64,000 nucleotides of DNA from Mycoplasma zalophi (GTDB taxonomy: Bacteria; Bacillota_I; Bacilli_A; Mycoplasmatales; Metamycoplasmataceae): positions 496,001-560,000 of the forward strand of contig NZ_JAHMHI010000001.1 of assembly GCF_018914005.1 (NCBI RefSeq). Reading direction: 5' to 3'. Position numbers and translations under genes: made by a program. This document shows positions 53,656 to 63,628 of this stretch, piece after piece. The notes under the pieces are model-generated. The model was given only the letters and a program-made list of their open reading frames with translations, was not told the DNA's origin and did not search any database. Position 1 is the stretch's first letter; each line of letters starts with the position of its first letter.

Positions 53656-56589
53656 CTATTTTTTATCTTGTATTAATTCCTTTGCTTTTGATAGTTCAAC
53701 ACTAAAAAATGTAGTAACTCCACGATTTTGCATTGTTGCTCCATAAAGTTTATCAACTCTTTCCATTGTTCCTTGTCTATGAGTAATTACAATAAATTGA
53801 GTATCTTGTTTTAATTTGTGTAAAAATTCAGCAAATCTAATAACATTAGCTTCATCTAATGCAGCCTCAACTTCATCTAAAATACACAATGGAAGGGGCT
53901 TTGCTTTTAGTATACTGAAAAGTAAACTAATTGCAATAAGAGCTTTTTCTCCTCCACTAAATAATTTTAAATTTTTAACTGATTTTCCTGGAGGTTGTGC
54001 AATTATATCTAATCCAGTTTCTAGTAAATTATTTGGGTCTGTATACTTAATTTCAGCCATCCCCCCACCAAACATTTTGTTAAATACAAATTTAAATTCA
54101 TTATTAACTAATTCAACTGTGCTAGTAATTCTATCGATAATTATTTTATCCATTTCATCAATAGCTTTTTCAATGATATCTTTTGCTTCAGTTAATTCTT
54201 TTTGAGATTCACTTATTTTGTCATAACGTTGTTGAGTTTGTGTTAATTCTTCAATACTATCAACATTTACATTACCTAATTCTTTTATTTCAACTTTTAA
54301 GTTTTGCACAATTTTTTTAGCAGATGAATAATCTATATCTGGGTTGTAGTAAAGTTGTTTTGCGTTTTCATAAAGTAAAGAATATTGTTCGCTTAAACGT
54401 TTATTTGCTTGTTCAATTACTGAATTTGCTTTAGTTTGTTGCACTAAATATTTTTCACGAATAGCCATTGTTTCGCGGTAATTTGCATTTAATTCTGTTT
54501 TTTGATCAATTAGTGCGTCAATGCTAATATTAATTTCTTTTAGTTTTTGATTTTTTGAATTTAATATTGCTAATGTTGTATCTCTTTCTGAAATATAAGT
54601 TTCAATTGTTTGACTAAAATCAATATTTTCTTCTAGGGTTATTTTTTTATTTGTGTGTGTTTCGTATTGGTTTTTTAATTCATCAAATTCATTAATAGCT
54701 TCATGTTGTTTTTGCTTAATTGCTGATAATTGTACTGAAAGTTCTCTATTATTAGTTGTTAATTGTTCTTTTTGGAATTGTAAATCATCACGAGTTTTTG
54801 TTAATTCATTGATTTTTTTAGTAACTTGAGGAATTAGATCTTCTAATTCTTGAATTTTTTTATCTAATTCAAATGTATTAGATTGTTGGACACTTTGTCC
54901 ACCAGTCATTATTCCACCAACTCTTATAATGTCCCCATCAAAAGTAACAATCATGTATTTTTTTTCAAGTAATTTTGATAATTTATTAGCTTCATCAATG
55001 TTGTTTGCAATTAAAATGTTTCCTAATAAAAATTGTCTTAAAACATCAAATTCTTTTTTTGTTTGTATAAGGTCACTTAAAACACCAACAAAACCTTCTT
55101 GAGTTTGTGCAACAATTAAGTGTTCTTCACGTATGTATCTTGGTTTTATAGAAGAAAGTGGAATAAATGTAGCTCTTCCTGCTTTATTATTTTTTAAAAA
55201 TTCAACAGCACTTACAGCAGTTTCTGGTACATCTACAACAATATTTTGCAGTGCACTTGCAAGCACGGTTTCTACTGCTAAAGTATATTCTTTTGGTACT
55301 TCTAAAAGATCAGAAACAATACCTTTATAACCTTTAAATAATGATGAGTTTTCAACTATTGTTTTTGTACCCTTTGTTAAAGTTAGTTTATTATCTCTAA
55401 TATCTTTAAATTGCTCTAATCTAGCATTTAATTTTGAACGATTGTCATAGTGTGAGCTTAAAGTTTTATTTACTTCAAATAATTGTTTGTGAATTTCAGT
55501 ATTTTTTTCAGATAAATCTTGAATTTTCATATTTGCTTGAATTTCAAATTGTTTATAAGAAACTATAATTGCATTTAATTCTTCTAATCTTTCTTTAATT
55601 GATTCAATTTTTTCTGATAGTGAAACTTGAATTTTTCCTGATAAAATTCATTCTCTTTGTTGTTTATCTTGAATTGATCTAACTTGTAAGTTACTGATTT
55701 GTTCATTTAATGAATTGATTTTTAAATTAAAATCAGAAATTTCTTTATCTAATTCTCTTCTTTGTTGTGTTACTAAATCTAATTGTGATTCAACTGTTTG
55801 CAAATTATCATTTAAATTTGTAATAACACTTTCAACATCACCATATTCGTTTTGTAAATTATTGATAATTTCATTAGCTTCATTTAATTCATGCACTAAT
55901 AAAGCAACTTCAACTTCTTTAAGTTGTGAATTTTTGTCTATAAAAACTTGTGCTTTTTCAGCTTGTCTTTTTAAAGGTTTTAGTTGTCTATCAAGTTCTT
56001 CAACTAATGTAGTTATATTTACTAAAGCTTCATTAGTTTTTTCTAATTTTTTTTGTGCTTCAGCCTTACGAACTTTATACATGTTTGTGCCAGCTGCTTC
56101 TTCAAAGAATTCACGCCTTCTTTCCGGCGTTGCTTCAGCCACATCACTTATTGTTCCTTGACTAATTATCGCAAGTGAAGATTTAGAAATACCACTTTGC
56201 ATAGCAATTTCTTTTATGTCTTTCATTCTTGCTAGTTCACCATTTATATAGTATTCATTTGAACCTTTTCCACGATATAGAACTCTTGAAATTGTGAATT
56301 TATCATGCGGAATAGAAACCTCTCTATCTGAGTTATCAAAAGTCAAAATAACTTCAGCTTTATCCATTTCTTTTTCAGTTTCTGAACCACTAAAAATTAC
56401 ATCTTCCATGCTGTCACCACGAAGAGCTTTTGAAGAAGATTCACCTAAAACTCATTTAATAGCATCATTTATATTACTTTTTCCACTACCATTAGGACCA
56501 ACAATAGCAACTATTTCACCATTAAATTTTAAATTTACTTTATCAGCAAATGATTTAAAACCATAAGCTTGTACTTCTATTAATTTCAT
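53656..56589 (-). CDS. smc: chromosome segregation protein SMC
   Basis: This 977-aa SMC ATPase organises and separates chromosomes. Walker A GPNGSGKS is at residues 31-38, then long coiled coils, a hinge near residues 420-560 (FKGYKGIVSDLLEVPKEY and GRATFIPL), coiled coil, signature LFSGGEKALIAISLLFS and Walker B CILDEVEAALDEANV. It is shorter than the ~1180 aa usual in bacteria because of shortened coiled-coil arms. One UGA-Trp codon near residue 350 joins the two parts. GGGGGAAT lies before the ATG. It follows rnc by 7 nt. Confidence 0.96.
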
Positions 56590-56596
56590 ATTCCCC

Positions 56597-57280
56597 CTAG
56601 ATGTTTAGATTTTCTAAAGCATTTTTTGCTGCATTTTCTTCAGCTTCTTTTTTATTTTTACCAATCCCAACTCCGTATTTTGTTTTGTTGTAAATGACGG
56701 TTGAAATAAATCCATCTTCATGTTTTTTGGTTTCATAACTTACCGATAAATCATTTGATTGGATAAATTCTTGAAAAAGAGTTTTTGCATCTTTGTTTTC
56801 TTTATTTACATAATATTTAACTTCAGTAAAAATAGTCTTTTGAAGAATTTTTTCTACTGCTTTCATTCCTAAAGAAAGATATGTTCCAGCTATAAAACTT
56901 TCAAAAATATCAGCATAAACTTTTTTAGAATTTTGTAATTGGTGAATAGCGCCTTTAGAAGCTTTTAATAGTGAAAATAAACCATATTTTTGTGAAATTT
57001 TAGCGAGATTTTCTGTTTTTACAAGAGTAGATCTCAATGTTGTTGCGTGTCCTTCATCAATGTCATTATGTTTTAAAAACAGATATTCTGATACTTTAAA
57101 CTGTAAAATAGCATCCCCTAGATATTCATTTAATTCATAACTTTTATATTGTCTATGTTCATTTGCAAATGTTGAATGAGTAAATGAAATATCAAAAAAA
57201 GTAAAATCTTTTAAACCGGCAGTGTTAATTTCAAATTTGTGTAAAATATCTAGTAATTTTGTAGTAAATTCATTATTCAT
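56597..57280 (-). CDS. rnc: ribonuclease III
   Basis: This 227-aa double-strand-specific RNase processes rRNA precursors and mRNAs. The catalytic signature YELNEYLGDAIL stands in for NERLEFLGDAVL, with the key Glu and Asp kept; a second acidic cluster is in KKVYADIFESFIAGTYL. The double-stranded RNA-binding domain covers the last ~70 residues (DAKTLFQEF, then GIGKNKKEAEENAAKNAL). I choose the ATG at 57280 with GAGGAAAA upstream over a 6-codon longer frame. It overlaps plsX by 8 nt. Confidence 0.95.
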   Translation of the reverse strand: MNNEFTTKLLDILHKFEINTAGLKDFTFFDISFTHSTFANEHRQYKSYELNEYLGDAILQFKVSEYLFLKHNDIDEGHATTLRSTLVKTENLAKISQKYGLFSLLKASKGAIHQLQNSKKVYADIFESFIAGTYLSLGMKAVEKILQKTIFTEVKYYVNKENKDAKTLFQEFIQSNDLSVSYETKKHEDGFISTVIYNKTKYGVGIGKNKKEAEENAAKNALENLNI

Positions 57281-58277
57281 TATTTTCCTCAATTTCACTC
57301 AAGTGTACTTGAATTTTTTCAATGGTTTGTGCTTCTATAATTTGTTTTAATTGATTTAAAGCACCGTAAAAAGCATTTTCATCACTTCGACCATGTGCCT
57401 TTGCAACTATTTTATTAAATCCTATTATTGTTGCAGCTCCGACTTGTTTATAATCAAATTTATTTTTAATTTTTCTTAATTCTTTTTTTAGTAAAAGAGC
57501 TGCTAATTTATTAATTCAAGAAGCTAAAAATGCATCTTTTAATAGAATAAAGAATGTAGAAAAAGCACCTTCCATACTTTTTAATAAAATGTTACCTGCA
57601 TATCCATCAGAAACAACTACATCCACATCACCATTTAAAATTTGGTTTGGCTCAATAAAACCAGCATATTGAAATAAATTTTTACTATTTTTTAAGATAT
57701 AGTGTGCTTCTTGCTGTATAGTTTGACCTTTGTAATCTTCTGTGCCAATATTTAAAAGTGCTAATTGGGGATTATTTTTGTTAAATAATGATTTGTAAAA
57801 AATTGTTGCGATTTTTGATCATTGCACTAAATATTCAGTTTTTGTTTCAATATTTGCACCGACATCTAAAAGTAAAAATTGCCCTCCATTTTTTTTGGGC
57901 ATTAAAGGCATAAAAGCAGGTCTAGATACTCCTTGCAATCTTTGTAATTTTAGTGTTGTAATAGTCACTAATGAACCTGAATCTCCACTGCTTAATAAAG
58001 CATCTACATCATTTGTTTTAGTAAATTCTGTTGCTTCTAACATAGAAGAAGGATTTTTTAGAATCTCGCGAAGATTTTGAGTTTTGGTAACAATAAAAGG
58101 TGAATGATTAAAAATCACATTTTTAGGTAAATTTATGTTTAGTTCTTGTAAATCTTTATTATTCCCGAACAAAATTAAAGTATAATCAGGGTTTTCAAGA
58201 GCTCATTTATAAGAAGCTTTTATTGCGTATTTTGAACCATTATCATTATTTAGTGTGTCTACAACAATTTTTTTCAT
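57273..58277 (-). CDS. plsX: phosphate acyltransferase PlsX
   Basis: This 334-aa enzyme links the acyl-phosphate pool with acyl-ACP for membrane lipid synthesis. DTLNNDNGSKYAI (N-terminus, where PlsX has DxMGGDxAP), SSGDSGSLVT (SAGNTGA equivalent), LLLDVGANIETK (DVGAN motif) and VVVSDGYAGNILLKS (DGFxGN motif) are all seen. Two UGA-Trp codons. It lies 1-2 nt after fakA, so FakA acyl-phosphate product and PlsX are made together. Confidence 0.94.
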
Positions 58278-58278
58278 A

Positions 58279-59946
58279 TTATTCAATAGCTATATAGTAT
58301 GGATATAAAGCTTGTCCTCCATTATTAATTTCAACCTCAACATCAAAATTTACTTGAATATATTCTTGAAGTTCAGTAGCATCTGCTTCACTTGCGTCTT
58401 GTCCATAATAAATAGTAACTATTTCGGTAGAATCATCAATTAATTCATCAAAAAGAGCTTTTGCAGCATCATTTTGATTTGTGTGTGTTGATAAAACTTT
58501 ACCTTTTGTAAGTGATAAATATTGTCCTTTTTTAATTCTTACACCATTAATTCTTGTGTCTTTTACTGCATATGTAACTTCTGCGCTTTTAATAGATTTT
58601 ACTGCGTCTTTCATGTTTAATTCGTTATCTTCTGGACTTGAATCTTCATTAAAGTTTAAAATCGCTGAAATTCCTTCTACTTGAGTTTTGGTAGGAATTA
58701 TTACAATATTTTTCTTTTTACCTGAAATTTGTGAAGCTTGTTGTGCAGAAAGTGTAATATTTGAGTTATTAGGTAGAATAAAAATTGTTTTTGCATTAAT
58801 TTTATTAATTGCAGAAACAATATCTGCTGTTGAAGGGTTGTTGGTTTGTCCACCTTCAATTACAAAGTGAGCACCTAGTGATTTAACTATTTCAACAATT
58901 CCATCCCCACTATTACATGTTATCAATCCACAATTTACATTTATAACTGCATTATCATTTGAAGTTTGTTTGTTTGTGTTGCTATCTGCTTCTTGTTTTT
59001 CTTTTAATTTTGTTGTATTTTGTTTTGAATTATTTGCTTGCTGAGTCATGTTTTCTATTTTAATTTTTACAAATTCACCTAAAGTTTGTACACTATTTAA
59101 AACTGTTCCCGGTTTTAATGCGTGAATGTGAACTTTTAAGTAATTATTATCATGGACAACAACAATGCTTGAACCTAATTTTTCTAATTTTCTTACTAAA
59201 TATTCTTTGTTAAATCTATTTGGTTTGTTTAATTCAATGATAAATTCAGTACAATAACCAAATTCTCCTTCAAAAACTTCAGTGTCGTTAATGAAGCGAT
59301 TAATATATTCATCAGTATCAACTATTTCAACAGGTTGACCTTGAAAATACAAACTAATTCCTTCAATAACTTTAACAAGTCCAAAACCTCCGCTATCAAC
59401 AACACCAACTTCTTTTAGTATTGGTAATAATTCAGGAGTTTTTTCTACACTCTCATTTGCACTAATAAAGGCTTTTGCAAATACATCTTTTACAGAAGCA
59501 CTTGCTAAAACATTTTTTGAAAGAGATTCACTGGTTTGTCTAATTACAGTTAATATTGTTCCTTCTATAGGTTTTAATACTGCTCGATAAGCTACATTAG
59601 TTGCTTCATTAAATGCATTAATAAGGTCGTTAGTATTAGCACTTTCTAAATTTTTAAAGGCGTTTGCAAATCCTCTGAAAATTTGAGAAAGAATAACACC
59701 TGAATTTCCCCTCGCTCCTAACAACATTTGTTGTGCAACTAAGTTTGAAGCATGTGATAAATTTTTTAATTCACTATCTGGTATATTTTCTAAAAATTCT
59801 TTTGCAACTTTTATGGTTGCATACATATTTGTTCCTGTATCTCCATCTGGTACGGGAAAAACATTTAAGTTATCAATTGTTTTTTTGTGATTACCCAGAT
59901 TGTTAGCGGCTGAAATAACAGCATTTTTTCATTGTATTCCGTTCAT
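58279..59946 (-). CDS. fakA: fatty acid kinase, DAK2-domain catalytic subunit
   Basis: This 555-aa protein phosphorylates fatty acids presented by a DegV/FakB protein. The N-terminal DhaK-like L domain has NVFPVPDGDTGTNMYATI (28-45) with the metal- and nucleotide-binding Asp residues and GARGNSGVILSQIFRGF. The C-terminal domain (ITCNSGDGIVEIVKSLGA, then GGQTNNPSTADIVSAI and IFILPNNSNI) is the FakB-interacting part. One UGA-Trp codon near the N-terminus; the ATG at 59946 is needed to include PDGDTG. It sits between asp23 and plsX; the FakB-type partner is the DegV protein at 10232-11089. Confidence 0.93.
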
Positions 59947-59948
59947 AT

Positions 59949-60248
59949 TTATTGAATCCCTCTTATAAAAATATCTAAATTTCCTAAATTTATTTTGTTT
60001 TTGTTTAATGTGTAATTAATGGTTTGATAAATTTGTTCAATAATGCTTTTTGCTGAAACATTTGAAAGAATTATAATTCCTATTGAAATATTTAATTGAC
60101 AATTATTATCGTTAATAATGATTTGTTGATAATTTTCATTTTTTAAATCTTCTGAATCATTTAAAAAATCTAAGTCAGCAAAACCAACAATTCCCACTAT
60201 GCTAGAAATAGCATTTAAAATATCTGTAGTGATTTTGTCTTTTTCCAT
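59949..60248 (-). CDS. Asp23/Gls24-family small protein
   Basis: This is a 99-aa protein preceding fakA by 2 nt, the usual Gram-positive-type context for an Asp23/YloU-like protein. The pattern of one helix (TDILNAISSIVGIVGFADLD) followed by strands with CQLNISIGIIILSNVSAKSI and a helix with EQIYQTINYTL fits this family. No enzyme motif is present. Its role in fatty-acid activation is inferred only from position. Confidence 0.78.
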   Translation of the reverse strand: MEKDKITTDILNAISSIVGIVGFADLDFLNDSEDLKNENYQQIIINDNNCQLNISIGIIILSNVSAKSIIEQIYQTINYTLNKNKINLGNLDIFIRGIQ

Positions 60249-60421
60249 AGTTAATATTTTATATTATTTTTAGTAATTTTTATTAATTAGTGATATTGGA
60301 ATCGTCTTATGGTTTTATTTCCTTGTAATAATTTATCAAAAAGATAATAAGAAAAAAATTGGTTTGTGTTAAAATATTTACGCAATGCTAAATAATTACG
60401 TAATATATTTAAGGAGTAAAA

Positions 60422-60616
60422 ATGCCAGGTAAAGATAGTTTAACCGGACGTAAAGCTCTAAGCGGTAACAAAAGATCACATGCTTTAAATGCTACAAAAA
60501 GAAGATTTGATCTAAACTTACAAAAAGTTACCATTTTAGACAACGGACAAAAGAAAAAAATCCGTGTAACCGCTAAAACAGCAAGAACATTAAGAAAATA
60601 TGGTCTTACTGCTTAA
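60422..60616 (+). CDS. rpmB: 50S ribosomal protein L28
   Basis: This 64-aa protein of the large subunit has the family pattern [21 protein letters not shown] and the C-terminal [19 protein letters not shown]. No Cys pairs are present, so it is a zinc-free form. AAGGAG precedes the ATG. It is a single-gene unit with its own terminator. Confidence 0.96.
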   Translation: MPGKDSLTGRKALSGNKRSHALNATKRRFDLNLQKVTILDNGQKKKIRVTAKTARTLRKYGLTA

Positions 60617-60625
60617 TTTATAATT

Positions 60626-60650
60626 AAATCTCACAAAAGTGAGATTTTTT
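60626..60650 (+). terminator. terminator of rpmB
   Basis: AAATCTCAC and GTGAGATTT arms with an A4 loop, followed by T residues. Confidence 0.85.
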
Positions 60651-60694
60651 AATAACTTTTTTTATAATTTATCTATAAGAACTAAGGATAAAAC

Positions 60695-61408
60695 ATGGAA
60701 ATAAAATTTAAACATTATTATGCTAAATATAATCAAAGAAAAGATTCTCAATTACTTGATATAGATTTTGAAATCAAAAGTGGCGATATGGTTTCGATAA
60801 TTGGGCCATCCGGAGCCGGAAAAACAACTATTTTTAATGCTTTTTTTGGAGATCTAATTAAAGAGCGTGGCGATTTTTGTGTAGATGATGAAAATATTGA
60901 AAATTACAACAAAAAACAAAGAAAAGAACTCTATAAAAGAATTGGTTTTTTAAGTCAAGAAACAAATTTAATTCCAACAGACGATGTATATACAAGTATA
61001 TTGAGAATATATAAATTTCCATTCGTAAAAAAACAAGTTAAAGAAAAAATATATTCATTACTAAAACAATTTAATATGTTTGAATATATTTTTACAAGAA
61101 TCAGTGAACTTAGTGGTGGACAAAAACAAAAAATTGAACTTATTAAATTAATATTAATCAACAAAGATTTGATTTTAGCCGATGAACCCACAAACAGTTT
61201 GGACCCTGAATCCAGCGTTGAGTTTTTAGAAATTTTAAAAAAATTAAATAGTGAAAAAAATATTACAATTGTAACAATAATTCATGACATATCTTTAGCA
61301 AAAAAATATTTTAAAAAATTCATAGCAATTAAAAATGGAAAAATGGTTTTTAAGGGAAAATGGTCAGATTTTGACCAAAAAACCTATGATTTAGTCTTCA
61401 AAAAATAA
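60695..61408 (+). CDS. orphan ABC transporter ATP-binding protein
   Basis: This 237-aa nucleotide-binding subunit has Walker A GPSGAGKTT (33-41), Q-loop FLSQETNLIP, signature LSGGQKQKIELIK, Walker B LILADEPTNSLDP and the switch His in IIHDISLAKKYF. It resembles the PhnC type and the P29 subunit of the p37-p29-p69 mycoplasma transporter in size and start (IKFKHYYAKYNQRKD). No permease or binding protein lies beside it: rpmB is upstream and prs downstream. The partner must be elsewhere, so the substrate is not assignable. Confidence 0.85.
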   Translation: MEIKFKHYYAKYNQRKDSQLLDIDFEIKSGDMVSIIGPSGAGKTTIFNAFFGDLIKERGDFCVDDENIENYNKKQRKELYKRIGFLSQETNLIPTDDVYTSILRIYKFPFVKKQVKEKIYSLLKQFNMFEYIFTRISELSGGQKQKIELIKLILINKDLILADEPTNSLDPESSVEFLEILKKLNSEKNITIVTIIHDISLAKKYFKKFIAIKNGKMVFKGKWSDFDQKTYDLVFKK

Positions 61409-61483
61409 AAAATATTGATTTTTATAAAAATTGCAAGTTTAAAAATTTATAATATTAATATATTTATTTTTTTAGGGGTTAAG

Positions 61484-62467
61484 ATGGAAAAAATTTATAA
61501 AAATTCAATTATTTTTGGAATGGATAATTCCTGAGATTTAGCAGAAGAAATAGGACAAATTTTAGAATTAGAAGTCCACAAACCAAACAAGATAACATTT
61601 TCAGATGGAGAAACTTTATTATCAAGCGATATAACAGTTAGAAATTTAGATACATATATTATTTGCAACACAGGAAGAAACGTTCATGATAACTTAATGG
61701 AACTACTGATTTTCATAGATTCATTAAAAAGAGCTAGTGCTAAAACAATAAATGTTGTTATGACATATTATGGATATGCAAGGCAAGATCGTAAAGCAGA
61801 TGGTCGTCAACCAATTACAGCTAAATTAGTTGCGGATCTTTTAGAAGTTGCAGGTATTACAAAACTTACAACAGTAGATTTACATAACTCTTCAATTCAA
61901 GGATTTTTTAATGTTTCAGTTGATGACTTAAGAGCGCAATTAATATTTTCTGAAGAATTAAGAAAAAGAAACGCAGAATTTACAGTGGTAAGTCCTGACC
62001 ATGGTGGGGCAGTTAGAGCGAGAACATTAAGTGAATTAATTTCAAATGATGTAAAAATAGCAATTATCGATAAAAGAAGAACTGCACCTAATGTTAGTGA
62101 AGTTATGGGTGTTTTGGGTGATGTTCAAGATAAAAATGTTGTTATTATTGATGATATTATTGACACAGGTGGAACAATTATTAAAGCAGCAAAAACTTTA
62201 AAAGAAAATGGTGCAAAAGATATTCTTGTTGCAGCAACACATGGAATTTTTAGTAAAGGTTTTGAAATGTTTGAAAATGAAGAAAGTATTAAAGAAGTTA
62301 TTATTACTAATTCTATGGACATAGACCATTTAAGAAAATTCAAAAAAATCAAAATTTTATCACTAGGATTTTTATTAGCTCATGTAATCAAACAAAACAT
62401 CAACAGAAAATCATTAACAGAAATTTACAATGCTTACAAAGACGGAAATTGAGAAAATTTTAACTAG
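61484..62467 (+). CDS. prs: ribose-phosphate pyrophosphokinase
   Basis: This 327-aa enzyme makes PRPP from ribose 5-phosphate and ATP, the substrate for nicotinate phosphoribosyltransferase and purine salvage. FSDGETLLSSDITVR, the ATP loop YYGYARQDRKADGRQPI, VDLHNSSIQGFF, and the PRPP loop VVIIDDIIDTGGTI are all present. UGA-Trp codons occur near both ends. GGGGTTAAG precedes the ATG. The 3' end overlaps rsmG by 38 nt in another frame. Confidence 0.95.
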
Positions 62468-63128
62468 TTTTAATATAAATTTATCAGATAGTAAATTACA
62501 AACTCTTTTTGAATATTATCTTTTAATAGAAGAAAAAAACAAGGTTATGAATCTTACGGGATTTCATAATGAAAAACTTATAATAGAAGGCTTTATTGAA
62601 TCATATTTACTTTTAAAAAAGGCCTTCGATTTATCCGACCCTCAAAAATATAAATTACTTGACATAGGAGCAGGAGTTGGATTTCCTAGTGTACCTTACT
62701 TAATAATGACTGATAAAAATATTGAATTAACAATCATTGAACCACTAAAAAAACGTTGTATTTTTTTAAATCATATTTCCGATACCTTGAAACTTAATAT
62801 AAACGTAATAAATGATCGCGCAGAGAATGTTAAGTTAAAAAACGAATTTGATTTAGTCACTGCTAGAGCTGTTATGGAACTAAAATATTTAGTTGAAGTG
62901 TCATGTCAGTTAGGTAAAATAAATAGCCAACAAGTTTTTATTAAAGGTTCTAATATTAAATCTGAACTTGATGACGCAAAAGCAATTTTAAAACTTTTAA
63001 ATTTAAAATATCTTGTAAATGAATATAAAACTGAAGGAATAAGAACAAATAATTTAGTTTATATTTTTAAAACAGAATCGATAAATCCAAAATTTCCAAG
63101 GTCATGAAACACAATAATTAAAAAATAA
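62430..63128 (+). CDS. rsmG: 16S rRNA (guanine-N7)-methyltransferase
   Basis: This 232-aa GidB enzyme methylates G527 of 16S rRNA. NKVMNLTGFHNEKLIIEGF is the conserved N-terminal region (N-x-x-x-N-L-T), LLDIGAGVGFPSVPYLIM the SAM-binding loop, TIIEPLKKRCIFL motif II and LVTARAVMELKYLVE the catalytic-region A-R-A. One UGA-Trp codon near the end. The ATG lies inside prs (38-nt overlap) without a clear ribosome-binding site, so translation is probably coupled. Confidence 0.94.
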
Positions 63129-63130
63129 CA

Positions 63131-63160
63131 AAAACGCAAAACATATTTCTTGCGTTTTTT
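63131..63160 (+). terminator. terminator of prs-rsmG
   Basis: AAAACGCAA and TTGCGTTTT arms with a ~10-nt loop, followed by T6. Confidence 0.85.
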
Positions 63161-63237
63161 ATTAACCTAAATAACGTTAAAAATAGTAAAAAATATATTT
63201 AATAAAAAATATTGCAAAAAAAGATAGTTATAACCAT

Positions 63238-63467
63238 TATAATAATAATGAGCAGTTTGGCTTAATTTCCAAATTGCTTATTAGGGTTTATTATTATTTT
63301 TTAAAAATATTTATTGAAAACAAATTAATTATCTGCTTCTATTATTTCAAGATTAATACTAAAACCATCATTATTTTTAAGTTATTAATCTCTCCTTTCT
63401 TTGTAAGTCCAAAAGACTATATATTATATTAAGATTAAGGGTGCCTCAATAATACGGGCATCTTTTT
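63238..63467 (+). ncRNA. candidate untranslated RNA between rsmG and the DDAH-like gene
   Basis: TATAAT at 63238-63243 is followed at once by a hairpin (AGCAGTTTGG with CCAAATTGCT, 63251-63278), about 160 nt of AT-rich sequence with no long frame, then a GGTGCC/GGCATC hairpin and T5 (63440-63467) that looks like a terminator. Only a five-codon frame starting with ATG AGC AGT is present. The family is unknown to me; it lacks the marks of tmRNA, RNase P RNA or SRP RNA. It could also be a leader of the downstream gene. Confidence 0.4.
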
Positions 63468-63500
63468 ATATACAAATATTGGTAAATCAAAAATTTGTGT

Positions 63501-63549
63501 TATAATATAATCACTTTGTTAGCCACTGACAGTGTCAGTATTTTTAATT
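63501..63549 (+). promoter_or_regulatory. promoter and palindrome of the DDAH-like gene
   Basis: TATAAT at 63501-63506, then an inverted repeat ACTGACA-G-TGTCAGT at 63535-63549 about 29 nt downstream, within the presumed 5' leader. It is followed by AT/T-rich DNA, so it may be an operator or a weak attenuator stem. Confidence 0.5.
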
Positions 63550-63628
63550 TTACTTTTTTTTAATTCACTTTATTTTTTCTTGATAAAATTAAAGTAAGAG
63601 TAAATTAGAAAATAAGGAGAAAATAAAA

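Noticed and set aside
63238-63467. tmRNA, RNase P RNA or SRP RNA
   Set aside because: None of their conserved cores could be found in this stretch on either strand.
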